A stretch of 64,000 nt of DNA from assembly GCA_052401645.1 (NCBI GenBank), contig CP198939.1:806001-870000 (forward strand), read 5' to 3'. Both the position numbers and the translations under genes were made by a program. Positions 32,880 to 43,344 of the stretch are shown piece after piece. The notes beneath the pieces are model-generated. The model had not been told where the DNA came from. It saw nothing but the letters and a program-made list of their open reading frames with translations, and did not search any database. Position 1 is the first letter of the stretch; the number at the start of each line of letters is the position of its first letter. Source of the DNA: Arsenophonus sp052401645. GTDB taxonomy: Bacteria; Pseudomonadota; Gammaproteobacteria; Enterobacterales; Enterobacteriaceae.

Positions 32880-33335
32880 CTAACCTGCGATCTGTTTTTC
32901 ACGTATTTCAGCTAATGTTTTACAATCAATACATAAATCAGCTGTTGGACGAGCCTCTAATCGACGGATACCAATTTCAATTCCACAGCTTTCACAATAA
33001 CCAAAATCTTCCCCATCAACTTTTTTTAGAGTTTTCTCTATTTTTTTAATTAGCTTACGTTCGCGATCACGATTACGTAACTCAAGACTAAATTCTTCTT
33101 CCTGTACCGCTCTATCAACAGGGTCAGGGAAATTTGATGCTTCATCTTGCATATGAGTTACAGTACGATCTACTTCATTTCTGAGTTGATTTCGCCATGT
33201 TTCGAGAATACGTTTAAAATGGATTAACTGTGTATCGTTCATATATTTTTCGCCTGGTTTTTCTTGGTAAGGATCTACCTTAGCAATGGCGAGAATATTT
33301 AAGGACGAGGTTTTATATTTTTGCCTCTTTTTCAT
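32880..33335 (-). CDS. dksA: RNA polymerase-binding transcription factor DksA
   Basis: DksA enters the secondary channel of RNA polymerase and, with ppGpp, represses rRNA and activates amino-acid promoters. Starting at ATG 33335, preceded by AGGAGAAGG, gives 151 residues, as in E. coli; the open frame upstream of it is ignored. The coiled-coil region MNDTQLIHFKRIL...DEVDRT is clear, the acidic tip DPVDRA is intact, and the zinc finger CESC...CIDC is complete. This is one of the best conserved proteins in the window. Its partner alarmone may come from the truncated RelA at 42227-43327. Confidence 0.97.
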   Translation of the reverse strand: MKKRQKYKTSSLNILAIAKVDPYQEKPGEKYMNDTQLIHFKRILETWRNQLRNEVDRTVTHMQDEASNFPDPVDRAVQEEEFSLELRNRDRERKLIKKIEKTLKKVDGEDFGYCESCGIEIGIRRLEARPTADLCIDCKTLAEIREKQIAG

Positions 33336-34568
33336 AATCCTTCTCCTAGATATGGAATATTCAACAGAACCATTAATAAAAAATAAAAGGTTACTACGAA
33401 TAACAGAATACTCTATACTATTTAAAATAATTCTTATAATCTCTCTTATATACAAGAGAGATTAGTATCTTATAATAATATTTTTATTATGTAAAATAAA
33501 TTATATATAAACTAATAAATTTACTTTTATTTTTAAATAAATATTATTTTATATTGTAATAAAAATAACTTCTTAAAATAAAAAAGAACTCTATTAATAT
33601 TAATAAATAAATATAGATTTTAATGATATTTTATATTTATATTTTAATATAATAAAATAAAATCGTTTACTTATTTCATTAAGTTATTTGAAATACTGTA
33701 TATTTTATGCTATTAATATTTGAAAATCGATTAAAAAAATAATTAAAATTATTTTTTAATAAAATTATCGTTTTTATTATCAAAAAATTAATTCTTATAT
33801 TTTCTCCATATTTTACTTCTTATATAATGTTATTATGATCTAATAAATGCAAGATTTTATCTTTTATTATAAAATGATTAATAAAATTACTTTTGATAAG
33901 TATTAATATTAATCTGATTGCAAATTTTTATTTGCATGTAGTTTTTAAGTTACGATTATCTAAATATTTTTATTTAATATTATTTAATAATGAATTATAA
34001 GAGTATATCTCTTTATGTAGACGCTATGCATATGTATATTTGCTATTACATAGCTATAATACATAGTTACTAGTTTACTTATTTCCACATATTAACAGTA
34101 GCAAAAAAACTCTTATAAGGTATTACTAATTTAGATTACTTTGGTAAGTTATAATTAATATAATAATAGTTATTAAGCTAGTTGTAATAGCTATTCGTAA
34201 TAATAAAGTCGATATTACAATATTTTTGTTAAAAATTAATAATTTTCACTTTTTATGTAAATTAATAGGATATTTAATATTTATTAAATAAGATATTTTC
34301 AAGAGAATAATATTCTTTCAAAAGAAAAATATTATTTATAGAATTTTTATTACGTAAATACTATTAATAATATATTAAGATAATCTATCTCATTTTATGA
34401 GAAATAAATATTTATTTTTAAGATGATTTATAAATATAGTTATGAATTTTTTGATAGCTAAATATGAAAGAAAAAATTGAATTAGTAAAAAATAAAACTT
34501 CATTATGATAACCATCAATCAAATAAGAATATTAAAATTAAGATATTGATAAAAAAGAATAAAAGATA
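33336..34568. other. Noncoding stretch between dksA and mrcB
   Basis: About 1.2 kb between divergent genes. Next to dksA it holds the hairpin at 33437-33464. A pocket at about 33990-34160 has slightly more G+C; its minus-strand translation includes YVEISKLVTM, faintly like the YIEVKSVTL segment of SfsA, the gene expected here. That match is too weak to annotate. hrpB, which precedes mrcB in relatives, is not traceable. Confidence 0.55.
33437..33464. promoter_or_regulatory. 11-bp inverted repeat in the dksA leader
   Basis: TAATCTCTCTT (33437-33447), a six-base loop, then the exact reverse complement (33454-33464). It is about 100 bp upstream of the dksA ATG and contains three G:C pairs. It could be a leader hairpin, an operator, or a terminator left from a lost upstream gene. 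Confidence 0.5.
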
Positions 34569-36848
34569 ATGATAATTAAAGGTAATAAGTTTCAATCATT
34601 TAAAAATAGATACTTCTGGTTATTATTTTTTTTAAAAATCATAATAGTTTTGATATTCTTAATTGGTATTTATGGTATCTATTTATATCAAAAAATGAGT
34701 AAGTGCCTTAGTGGGAAAATTTGGGATCTACCTGCAGCTATTTATGGCCAAATAGTTAATCTTGAACCAGGGATGAATTATAGCAAAGAAGATATAATTC
34801 GATTATTAGATGGTATCGAATATCGTAGAGTAAACAAAATAACTATACCTGGTGAATATATTGTTAAAGATAATACAATAGAAATATTACGTCGTCCATT
34901 TCCTTTTCCTGATCAAAGAGAAGATAAAATCTTAGCTAAATTAACTTTTGAACAAGTTCGACTAACTAACATTACTAATATAAATAATGGACGATCATTT
35001 GGTTTTTTTCGCCTTGATCCTAAACTCATTACTATGATTCAAACTGTTAATAATAAACAACGTTTAGTTTTACCAAGAAAAGATTTTTCTAATTTTTTTG
35101 TTAAAATATTAATTGAAACTGAAGATAGATACTTTTATAAACATGATGGAATAAATATTTATTCTATTGGACGTGCAATTATTGCTAATTTAATAGCTGG
35201 TAAGACTGTTCAAGGTGGAAGCACCTTAACTCAGCAATTAGTTAAAAACTTATTTTTAAACAATAAAAGAACGTTAATGCGTAAAATTCATGAAGCCTAT
35301 ATGGCAATTTTAATGGACTTTTATTATAGTAAAGAGCGTATTCTTGAACTTTATTTAAATGAAGTTTATTTAGGTCAAAGTGGAGATAATCAAATTCGCG
35401 GCTTTCCTCTTGCGAGTCTTTATTATTTTGGTCGTCCTATAGATGAGTTAAGTATTGATCAACAAGCTTTATTAGTTGGTATGGTTAAGGGAGCATCATT
35501 ATATAATCCATGGCGTAATCCTAAATTAGCTATAAAACGTCGAAATCTAATATTAAAATTATTAGAAATACGAAAAATTATTAATTATGAAACATATAAT
35601 ATATTAAGCGTTAAACTTTTAGGGGTTAAAGAGAGAAGTGGTATTTTAACACCTCAGCCGGCCTTTATAGAACTTGTTTTGAGAGAATTAACTGAGAAAT
35701 TAGGAGATAAAATAAATAATCTTTCTGGTGCTAGGATTTTTACTACTTTAAATCCAATTTCACAACAAGCAGCTGAAAATGCTATTGAAAAAGGGACGGA
35801 TAATTTGCGTAAAGCACAAAAATTATCTGATCTTGAAGGAGCAATGGTAATCGTTGATCGTATTAATGGTGAAGTTCATGCTGTAGTCGGTGGTTCGCAA
35901 CCACAATATTCTGGTTTTAATCGAGCATTAAATGCTAGACGATCAATTGGTTCATTAGTTAAACCTTCAATTTATCTTACTGCATTAAGCAATCCAGATC
36001 AGTTTCGTTTAAATACTATGATATCTGATCAACCAATTACTATAAAATTTTATAATCAAATTTGGGAGCCAAAAAATTATGATCGTAATTTTAGAGGAGA
36101 AGTAATGTTAATTGATGCTTTAGTTAATTCATTAAATATTCCAACAGTAAATATTGGTTTAAGCGTAGGTTTAGATCAAGTCAATAAAATATTAATACGT
36201 CTTGGTCTACCAGGTTATACTATTGAGAAAGTACCAGCTATGTTATTAGGTTCACTAAATTTAACTCTTGTGGAAATAGCTCAAATGTTTCAAACAATTA
36301 GTAATAATGGAAATCGAGCGTTATTATCTGCATTGCGTTCTGTTATTGATCGTGATGGTAATAATCTTTATCAAAGTTATCCATCTGCAGAGCCAGCAGT
36401 ATCTCCTCAAGGGGCTTATTTGACGCTTTATGCCATGCAACAAGTCATTAAATACGGAACATCTTATTTATTAATGAATAAATTTTCTAAATATCATTTA
36501 GCTGGTAAGACCGGAACAACTAATGATTTACGAGATAGTTGGTTTGTTGGTATAGATGGTAAAGAAGTAGTTATTAGTTGGGCTGGTCGAGATAATAATA
36601 AGCCAATAAACCTTACTGGAGCAAGTGGAGCACTATATTTTTATCGATATTATTTAGAAAATCAAACTCCATCAATATTAGATAATAAGCCTCCAGATGG
36701 AATTATGGAAATGTTTATAAATACAGATGGTAGTTTTAATTGTACAAGTGTTGGTCTTCATATTTTGCCAGTATGGACTGAAGACCCTGAAGCATTATGT
36801 CATCTAGATATGAAATTATTGAAGCCAAACTTTAATTTAAATAAATAG
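34569..36848 (+). CDS. mrcB: Bifunctional penicillin-binding protein 1B
   Basis: PBP1B polymerises and crosslinks peptidoglycan. The 759-residue protein has a short cytoplasmic tail, one membrane helix (about residues 17-39) and a UB2H-like region (about 55-160). Next is the GT51 domain with the catalytic Glu185 in ETEDRYFYKHDGI and the motif GKTVQGGSTLTQQLVKNLF. The transpeptidase domain has SLVK (Ser462, Lys465), SLN in LVNSLNIPTVN, and KTGTT. VGMVKGASLYNPWRNPKLA is highly conserved. It is shorter than the long E. coli form (844), lacking N-terminal cytoplasmic sequence and the Gln-rich C-terminal tail. All catalytic motifs are present, so the symbiont probably still builds a wall. Confidence 0.97.
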   Translation: MIIKGNKFQSFKNRYFWLLFFLKIIIVLIFLIGIYGIYLYQKMSKCLSGKIWDLPAAIYGQIVNLEPGMNYSKEDIIRLLDGIEYRRVNKITIPGEYIVKDNTIEILRRPFPFPDQREDKILAKLTFEQVRLTNITNINNGRSFGFFRLDPKLITMIQTVNNKQRLVLPRKDFSNFFVKILIETEDRYFYKHDGINIYSIGRAIIANLIAGKTVQGGSTLTQQLVKNLFLNNKRTLMRKIHEAYMAILMDFYYSKERILELYLNEVYLGQSGDNQIRGFPLASLYYFGRPIDELSIDQQALLVGMVKGASLYNPWRNPKLAIKRRNLILKLLEIRKIINYETYNILSVKLLGVKERSGILTPQPAFIELVLRELTEKLGDKINNLSGARIFTTLNPISQQAAENAIEKGTDNLRKAQKLSDLEGAMVIVDRINGEVHAVVGGSQPQYSGFNRALNARRSIGSLVKPSIYLTALSNPDQFRLNTMISDQPITIKFYNQIWEPKNYDRNFRGEVMLIDALVNSLNIPTVNIGLSVGLDQVNKILIRLGLPGYTIEKVPAMLLGSLNLTLVEIAQMFQTISNNGNRALLSALRSVIDRDGNNLYQSYPSAEPAVSPQGAYLTLYAMQQVIKYGTSYLLMNKFSKYHLAGKTGTTNDLRDSWFVGIDGKEVVISWAGRDNNKPINLTGASGALYFYRYYLENQTPSILDNKPPDGIMEMFINTDGSFNCTSVGLHILPVWTEDPEALCHLDMKLLKPNFNLNK

Positions 36849-36980
36849 TTATATAAGTATTGATAAATATAATTTTATCTAAAATTATTTTAATAATCAA
36901 TAAAATATAATAATACTCTCTCTTAATAAAAATTCATATAAATTAAATAAATTAGTATTTACTTTCATTAATTAAAATTG

Positions 36981-38264
36981 TTATTGCATGTTATTAAAAG
37001 CATTCTCTGCTGCTTTAATTGTACGATCAATATCTTCATGATTATGTGCAATAGACACAAAACCTGCCTCAAATGCTGAAGGAGGTAAATAAATGCTTTT
37101 ATCTAACATTAGATGGAAGAATTTTTTAAATTTTTCAATATCACATTGCATGACATCTTTATAAGAACTAACTTGTTTTGCTTCCGTAAAGAACAAACCA
37201 AACATGCCGCCAACATGATTAACAATTAATGGAATATCTGCTTTTTTAGCTTCTTCTTTTAATCGATTAGCAAGTTCTGTCGTTAGTTCAGTTAAATATT
37301 TATAAAAATTAGGTTTAATAATTTCAGTTAGACAAGCTAATCCTGCTGCCATAGTTAATGGGTTTCCTGATAGTGTACCAGCTTGGTAAATAGATCCTAT
37401 TGGTGCAAGTTTTTCCATAATCTCAGATCGTCCACCGAATGCGCCAATAGGCATACCACCACCTATTATTTTTCCTAAACAGGTTAAATCAGGTTTAATT
37501 TGATAATATGATTGCGCACCACCTAAAGTAATTCGAAATCCTGTTATTATTTCATCTGCTATTAAAATAGCATCAAATTTATCACATAATTTACGTAATC
37601 CGATTAAGAATTCAGCCTTAGGTAAAATACAGTTCATATTTCCGGATACTAATTCAACAATAATACAAGAGATTTCTTGTGGATATTTTTCAAAAGTGCG
37701 CTGTACTGAATCTAAATCATTGAATTTGCAGGTAAGAGTATGTTTGATAATATCATTAGGAATACCAGGAGAATTCGGTTGTCCGATAGTTAAAGCACCT
37801 GAGCCTGATTTAACTAATAAATAGTCAGCATGACCATGATAGCATCCTTCGAATTTAATAAATTTTTCACGTCCAGTATAACCTCTGGCTAGTCGTATTG
37901 CACTCATTGTAGCTTCTGTTCCTGAGTTTACCATACGAACCATTTCAATTGATGGGATCAGTTGATTGATAATTTTTGCCATTTCTATTTCAATAGAAGT
38001 AGGAGCACCAAAACTAAGACCGTACTTTGTCGCTTGAATGACTGCTTTCTGTATTATAGGATGATTATGACCTAAAATCATTGTTCCCCAAGAACCAACG
38101 TAATCAATATAAGCTTTACCATCAACATCATAAATATAAGCACCATCAGCTCGTTTAATGAATAATGGATGGCCGCCAACACCAGAAAATGATCGTACTG
38201 GTGAATTAACACCGCCAGGAATAAGCTTTTTAGCTTTTAAATAAAGTATTTCAGATTGATTCAT
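36981..38264 (-). CDS. hemL: Glutamate-1-semialdehyde 2,1-aminomutase HemL
   Basis: HemL is a PLP enzyme that converts glutamate-1-semialdehyde to 5-aminolevulinate, the first committed tetrapyrrole precursor. The 427-residue product (E. coli 426) has LIPGGVNSPVR, YVGSWGTMILGHNHP, MVNSGTEATMSAIRLARG and FEGCYHGHADYLL. Lys265 in CLGKIIGGGMPIGAFGG is the Schiff-base residue. Two substitutions in usually constant segments, IIVELVSGN for IIVEPVAGN and ADEIITGFR for DEVMTGFR, are conservative. It converges with mrcB (132 bp apart) and is divergent from erpA. Confidence 0.96.
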   Translation of the reverse strand: MNQSEILYLKAKKLIPGGVNSPVRSFSGVGGHPLFIKRADGAYIYDVDGKAYIDYVGSWGTMILGHNHPIIQKAVIQATKYGLSFGAPTSIEIEMAKIINQLIPSIEMVRMVNSGTEATMSAIRLARGYTGREKFIKFEGCYHGHADYLLVKSGSGALTIGQPNSPGIPNDIIKHTLTCKFNDLDSVQRTFEKYPQEISCIIVELVSGNMNCILPKAEFLIGLRKLCDKFDAILIADEIITGFRITLGGAQSYYQIKPDLTCLGKIIGGGMPIGAFGGRSEIMEKLAPIGSIYQAGTLSGNPLTMAAGLACLTEIIKPNFYKYLTELTTELANRLKEEAKKADIPLIVNHVGGMFGLFFTEAKQVSSYKDVMQCDIEKFKKFFHLMLDKSIYLPPSAFEAGFVSIAHNHEDIDRTIKAAENAFNNMQ

Positions 38265-38483
38265 TAAATAACTCCAAGTACTTTTTTAAAAAATAAACTT
38301 TATATATATTTTAAATCAATATTATTAATAAACCAAATAGTAAATTTAATATAATTTTAAATTAGTTAATTTAGTAGTAAGATCTTGAATCAATTAGTCA
38401 GCTGTTAGATAATTATATTTTATCCAATTTTAGCATTAATGATCATTGTATTTATTTATTAACATGTCGCAATGGAGTTAGAA

Positions 38484-38828
38484 ATGAGTAATGATATTGT
38501 ATTACCAATAATGTTTACTGATTTTGCAGCAAAAAAAGTTAAGTGGTTGATTATGGATGAAGGAAATCCAAATTTACGTTTACGCGTCTATATTATTGGC
38601 GGTGGTTGTAGTGGTTTTCAATATGGTTTCACATTTGATGATAAAGTAAATGAAGGAGATTTAATTATTAAAAAACAAGGAGTTGAATTAATTATTGATC
38701 CAATGAGTTTACAGTATTTAATTGGTGGTTCTATTGATTATATTGAGGGATTAGAAGGATCTCGATTTGTAGTGAATAATCCAAATGCGAAAATGACTTG
38801 TGGTTGTGGTTCTTCATTTAGTATTTAG
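38484..38828 (+). CDS. erpA: Iron-sulfur cluster insertion protein ErpA
   Basis: ErpA is an A-type carrier that delivers Fe-S clusters to apo-proteins, including IspG and IspH of the isoprenoid pathway in E. coli. This links it to ispD and ispF in this window. From ATG 38484 (GGAG ten bases upstream) it has 114 residues, as in E. coli. The three cluster-ligand cysteines are present in GGGCSGFQYGF and TCGCGSSFSI. Four extra upstream codons are open but have no homology. It is divergent from hemL across 219 bp, as in relatives apart from the loss of clcA. Confidence 0.97.
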   Translation: MSNDIVLPIMFTDFAAKKVKWLIMDEGNPNLRLRVYIIGGGCSGFQYGFTFDDKVNEGDLIIKKQGVELIIDPMSLQYLIGGSIDYIEGLEGSRFVVNNPNAKMTCGCGSSFSI

Positions 38829-41712
38829 TTGATTTTAATTAACATTTGCTTATATTTAGTTTTCTTAGATGTATTGTATGATAAATTAGATGATTTTTAG
38901 TTTTTTCATTAAGATAGTTAATTTAACTATTATTATTTTTTATAAATAAGGTTTTATATATAAAAATTTTAATATCAAAAAGTTTTTAAAATAAGAATAA
39001 AATTCTTTAGCAGTAAAGGTATTAAAATAGATTTATAAAAATGATAAATAAATTATAAAATTAATGATATATATGATCAATTGTGTATATCTCTTTTATA
39101 TTTTTTAATATTTAAATAAAATATTAAAAAAATTTAATGGAATATGATGTAGTTATTTTAAATAATATTAATAATAGTTTTCTAAAAAAAAATAAAATAT
39201 CATATATAAATTAGTTTTTTTTAATATCATCTCTAATAATTTTAGTTTTACTAACTATTTATTTATATTTTAATATCATTAAGATATGTTTTATGATTTA
39301 GTTATTTTACAAATAAAAACAGATAAATTATTTTAATGATAAAAACTTCAGTTGAAACTATGATACAAATAATATTTAAACTATGTCCAAATCTTTCAAT
39401 CAGATCAGTCGATATTAATAATAAATCAAGGATAAAAATATTTTAATTTAAAATTATTATTGATTTTATTACTGATTAATAATATATATCAAAGATATAT
39501 TTTAATAATATTAAATAAATATTAATAAATTTTTATAGTATATTTATACTATCATTATCACATGGATAATTAAGATTTGAATATCCTTTTATTATATAAA
39601 AATATGATTTCTTCATATATAGTATCTAATTATAGCAACTTTTATTTTAAAATACTCATAGTTTATTAATTATATATATTTAAAATTTTACACTTATTTA
39701 TTATGACATTGGAAATAAAAACCTAAACTATTTAATTAAATAATAAATATTTTATAATTATAGTATGAGTATTTATAGACAATTCTAAAATAATTATATT
39801 AATTTTTACTATATATATTAAAGATTAATAAAGTTATATTAGAAAGTATTAGTATGTAGTTACTTTGTAAAAAAAATATTTGTGATAATTTATAAATTGT
39901 TTTAAATTAAACTTAATATTTTATCTGTTATTTTTTCAACTATAAAATATATTAATGGTTAGACTGTTATTAGGTAAATTTCTTAAAATATTTTAGTTTA
40001 TTTAAAAAACAAATTCTCTTGGTAATAAGATAGTTTAATTAAAATAAACTATCAAAAGTAGATCTAGATTATATTGTTATTTTAATTTTTTTTCTATTTC
40101 ATGAAAAATAAATAATATTATTTGTTCTATTGCTAATTATATATAATAAGATATTAATAAGTTTTCTTATATTAGTTTTGACTTGGTATTTCTTAGTATT
40201 TTATTTATTGGAATATTAGTTCAAAATTATTATAATAAAAATTATTTATTAATAAATAATATAAAATCCAATAAAGGTATTAATTATAATAAAATGTTAT
40301 CTAGTAAATAAGATGAATTTTATTCATATAATAGTTACTTTTTAGTAAAAATATCATGAATTTTTATAGTTTTATAAAAATTTTGATTTTTAACTTATAT
40401 TTAAAATTTAAATAGTACTTTTTTTGAAGTTTTATCTAAAGATAAATCTATTTATCTCAAGTTAACAATAAAAGCTAAGAGATTATTTAAATAAGTTAGT
40501 GATATGCTAAGTTTTATCATTTATTATTATTAATATTAAAATACTAATTTATTTATATATATAAAAAAATTAGTAGAAAAAAAATTTTTAAACACTTTTA
40601 GATAAATTATAACTTAAATATATTTAACTAATTCGTTTTAAAAAAAAGTTTAAGAAATTTTTGATAATGATGAGAAATAAAAGATAGATAAATATATACA
40701 AGTTCATTTATATAAAACTATGTGTAATAATATAAAAAAAGGTTATTATCATAATAATAAATATAAAATATTAATCAAAATAAATTTTATTTCTTTTAAA
40801 GAAATTATATTATTATTTATGACTTCTTATTTAAAAAGAAAGACAATCAATATTGTATTATGATAATAAATATAAAAAATATTTAGTTTTTCTTTAAAAT
40901 AATTATAATAATCTTATATATTTTAAATTAAATAATATAATTTTTATTTTTTAAAATAGTATTAAAATTAATGCTAAATTATTTAATAGTAATAATTGAA
41001 ATTTTAATATTTAAAGATACGAATTTTTTCTTTTTATCTATATATATGATAATAAGTTTTGAAATAAAAATTATTTTATAACTATAAACATGAATTTAAA
41101 TTGTTATAAATAAAAAATAGGACTTACTACATACAGTAAGAGCTAGTAAAACAATTAAATTTGATAATTTTAAATTAAATAGATTATTTTTATAACTATT
41201 TTATTATCTATGACTGTTTTAAAATAGTAATAAGATCCTAATCTTATTTATTAAGCGTAAAATTTTAGAAAAATAAAATCATTAAAATTATTATAATATA
41301 GATAAAATAGTATCTATATTGATATATAGGTCTGATTTTATATATTAATATATGAAATCTTTTTTATATTTTATATTTCACTGTAACTAATTAAAATATA
41401 TTAATATAGAATTAATAAATGCTGAGTATTATTCATCTTAATTACAATTGAAATTAAAGAAATAATTATTTCTTAATATAGTCTTATTTTAAATAAATTT
41501 TAAATAATTAAATATTTAGTCATGTTGATATTACTAATTTAGTTAATTTTATAAATATTATTTTACGTCGTCATCATAATAATAAAGAATGAATGATTAA
41601 ATATTATTAACTATTTCTTCGTATTCTATATATGGTTTATAACTCTTATTAAAGTAGCAATAATATTAATAATCATTATTAAATTTGCTAATTATATCAA
41701 ATAAAAGTAATT
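38829..41712. other. Noncoding stretch between erpA and the rlmD relic
   Basis: About 2.9 kb of AT-rich DNA. The order erpA to rlmD/relA is not that of E. coli, so a rearrangement joint or deletion lies here. I see a 9-bp hairpin (40029-40053, GATAGTTTA with its complement) and a short hairpin CTTACT-ACATAC-AGTAAG at about 41112. The early part of rlmD (from about 41110) may be included but is not clearly alignable. Confidence 0.55.
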
Positions 41713-42190
41713 TTTACTATTTTATTTAGAACATTAAATTGACATTTAAACTAAGAATTTTATTCAATTAATTTTATAAATTAATAAAAATGCTTACTTA
41801 GTAAGGTTAAGATTAGTTTATATTTGAGTAAAAAGTAATTTGGAATATATGTACTTCACCAGAAGAAGATAAAATCTTTTACGATTAATTATAATTATAT
41901 TTATAATACTATTAATACAGAAAAAATTATTAAATTAAAAAAATAAGATAATATATTAACAATAATTTAAATAAATTAATAAATATTACCATTATCAATT
42001 TAATAAATATGATATTATATGTCTAATACCACATGTTATCAAATTTAAGCCAGAACAAATTATTTATGTCTTCTGCTAATCTACTGACAATATTAAAATA
42101 GTAAAACTACTTATAACCAGTTATTAACTTATGGATATTAGAATGACGTATATATCCTTGTATATTAGTCATTCAAAGTTTAAAGATTTT
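41713..42190 (+). pseudogene. rlmD: Relic of 23S rRNA m5U1939 methyltransferase RlmD (RumA)
   Basis: Just upstream of relA, where E. coli has rlmD, the plus-strand translation in shifting frames gives pieces that line up with RlmD in the right order. NIKLTFKLRILF (about 41733-41768) resembles GLRLTFSPRDFI. PEEDKIFYD (about 41860-41886) resembles QPEDRVLDLF. VIKFKPEQIIYVFC (about 42038-42079) resembles IIKLEPIRIVYVSC around the catalytic cysteine region. Stops (TAA and TAG) interrupt all of them, so the gene is dead. The alignments are mine by eye and need a search to confirm. Confidence 0.7.
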
Positions 42191-42226
42191 CTATATATAT
42201 TAAAATAAATCAGAAATAGAAATATT

Positions 42227-43327
42227 ATGATTGTAATTAAAAGCACTTATTTTACATCTATAGTGGTATTTTTTACTAAAAAATTGATTATTAATCTTAA
42301 GTTAACTAACAATGATTTAAAACAAAAATTAATTAAATTTTGGAAAAGATACTATTGTAATATTAAACAATGTAAAAATAATCAATTATTAATTTGGAAT
42401 AAAATTAAGATAAGAGAATTTTTTTTAATATTAAGCACTAATTTTAATAAGTTTTACACATTGTTGCCTCAATCTTTAATTTATAATCAGATTATTAGTA
42501 AGTGTATTATTTATTTTAAACTCCCTAAATTAATTAATATTCTTATTAAAGATAAGATCAAGATGGACGCTATTTACAAAATGAATAGTAGTCAATTATG
42601 GAAAAGTAGTTTCATATATTGGATAAGTATTTCTCAGATTCAAATATTGTTAATTACGATAGAATATTTTCATCATCATATATTTAAGGTAACAAAATAT
42701 ATTATAAAATTATTCTTAATGATAGACCTATCTAAAGATAAAAAAATACTAGTAGTAAGAGAATGCATAAATATATATACCATTTTCTATAATTGTTTGT
42801 TTATAGAAAAAATAAAATTGGAGTTAGAAGATTTTTGTTTTTATTGTTTATATCCTAATGAATATAAAAAGATTGTTAAATTGCTTGACGAACATCGCAT
42901 AGATCGTGAAAGATATATTGATGATTTTGTATCGTTACTTAGATATTTTATGTTGCAAGAAAATATTATAGTAGAAATTTATGGTCGACCAAAGCATATA
43001 TATAGCATCTGGCGAAAAATGCAAAAAAAATATTTAACCTTTGATAAACTTTTTGATGTGCGTGCTGTAAGGATTATAGTAGAATGTTTAGAAGACTGTT
43101 ACACTGTATTAGGTATTGTGCATACTAATTTTCGATATTTACCTGATGAGTTTGATGATTATATTGCTAACCCTAAGCCAAATGGATATCAATCTATTCA
43201 TACTATAGTATTAGGAATAAATGCTAAGACTGTTGAAATACAAATACGTACTAAACAAATGCATAAAAATGCTGAACTTGGTATTGCCGCACACTGGAAA
43301 TATAAAAAAAAGAATGCTAATAACTGA
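42227..43327 (+). CDS. relA: Truncated RelA: N-terminal half with (p)ppGpp synthetase domain only
   Basis: RelA makes (p)ppGpp from ATP and GDP/GTP on starved ribosomes. The frame gives 366 residues against about 744 in E. coli. Residues 1-190 match the pseudo-hydrolase region in length but poorly in sequence (an aligned island is RECINIYTIFYN). From KLELEDFCFYCLYPNEYKKI on, the synthetase domain is strongly conserved: GRPKHIYSIWRKMQKK (253-268), FDVRAVRI with Asp277, EFDD (308-311), NPKPNGYQSIHT and VEIQIRTKQMH. The frame ends just after AAHWKYK. The TGS, helical, zinc-finger and ACT regions are missing from it and persist as relic DNA downstream. An isolated synthetase would lack ribosome-dependent control. 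Start aligned to the E. coli N-terminus; no strong ribosome-binding site. Confidence 0.85.
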   Translation: MIVIKSTYFTSIVVFFTKKLIINLKLTNNDLKQKLIKFWKRYYCNIKQCKNNQLLIWNKIKIREFFLILSTNFNKFYTLLPQSLIYNQIISKCIIYFKLPKLINILIKDKIKMDAIYKMNSSQLWKSSFIYWISISQIQILLITIEYFHHHIFKVTKYIIKLFLMIDLSKDKKILVVRECINIYTIFYNCLFIEKIKLELEDFCFYCLYPNEYKKIVKLLDEHRIDRERYIDDFVSLLRYFMLQENIIVEIYGRPKHIYSIWRKMQKKYLTFDKLFDVRAVRIIVECLEDCYTVLGIVHTNFRYLPDEFDDYIANPKPNGYQSIHTIVLGINAKTVEIQIRTKQMHKNAELGIAAHWKYKKKNANN

Positions 43328-43344
43328 CAAATAAAATACAAATA

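Noticed and set aside
33990..34160. Possible sfsA relic on the minus strand (YVEISKLVTM)
   Set aside because: Location fits but only about one short segment matches; no second ordered match was found.
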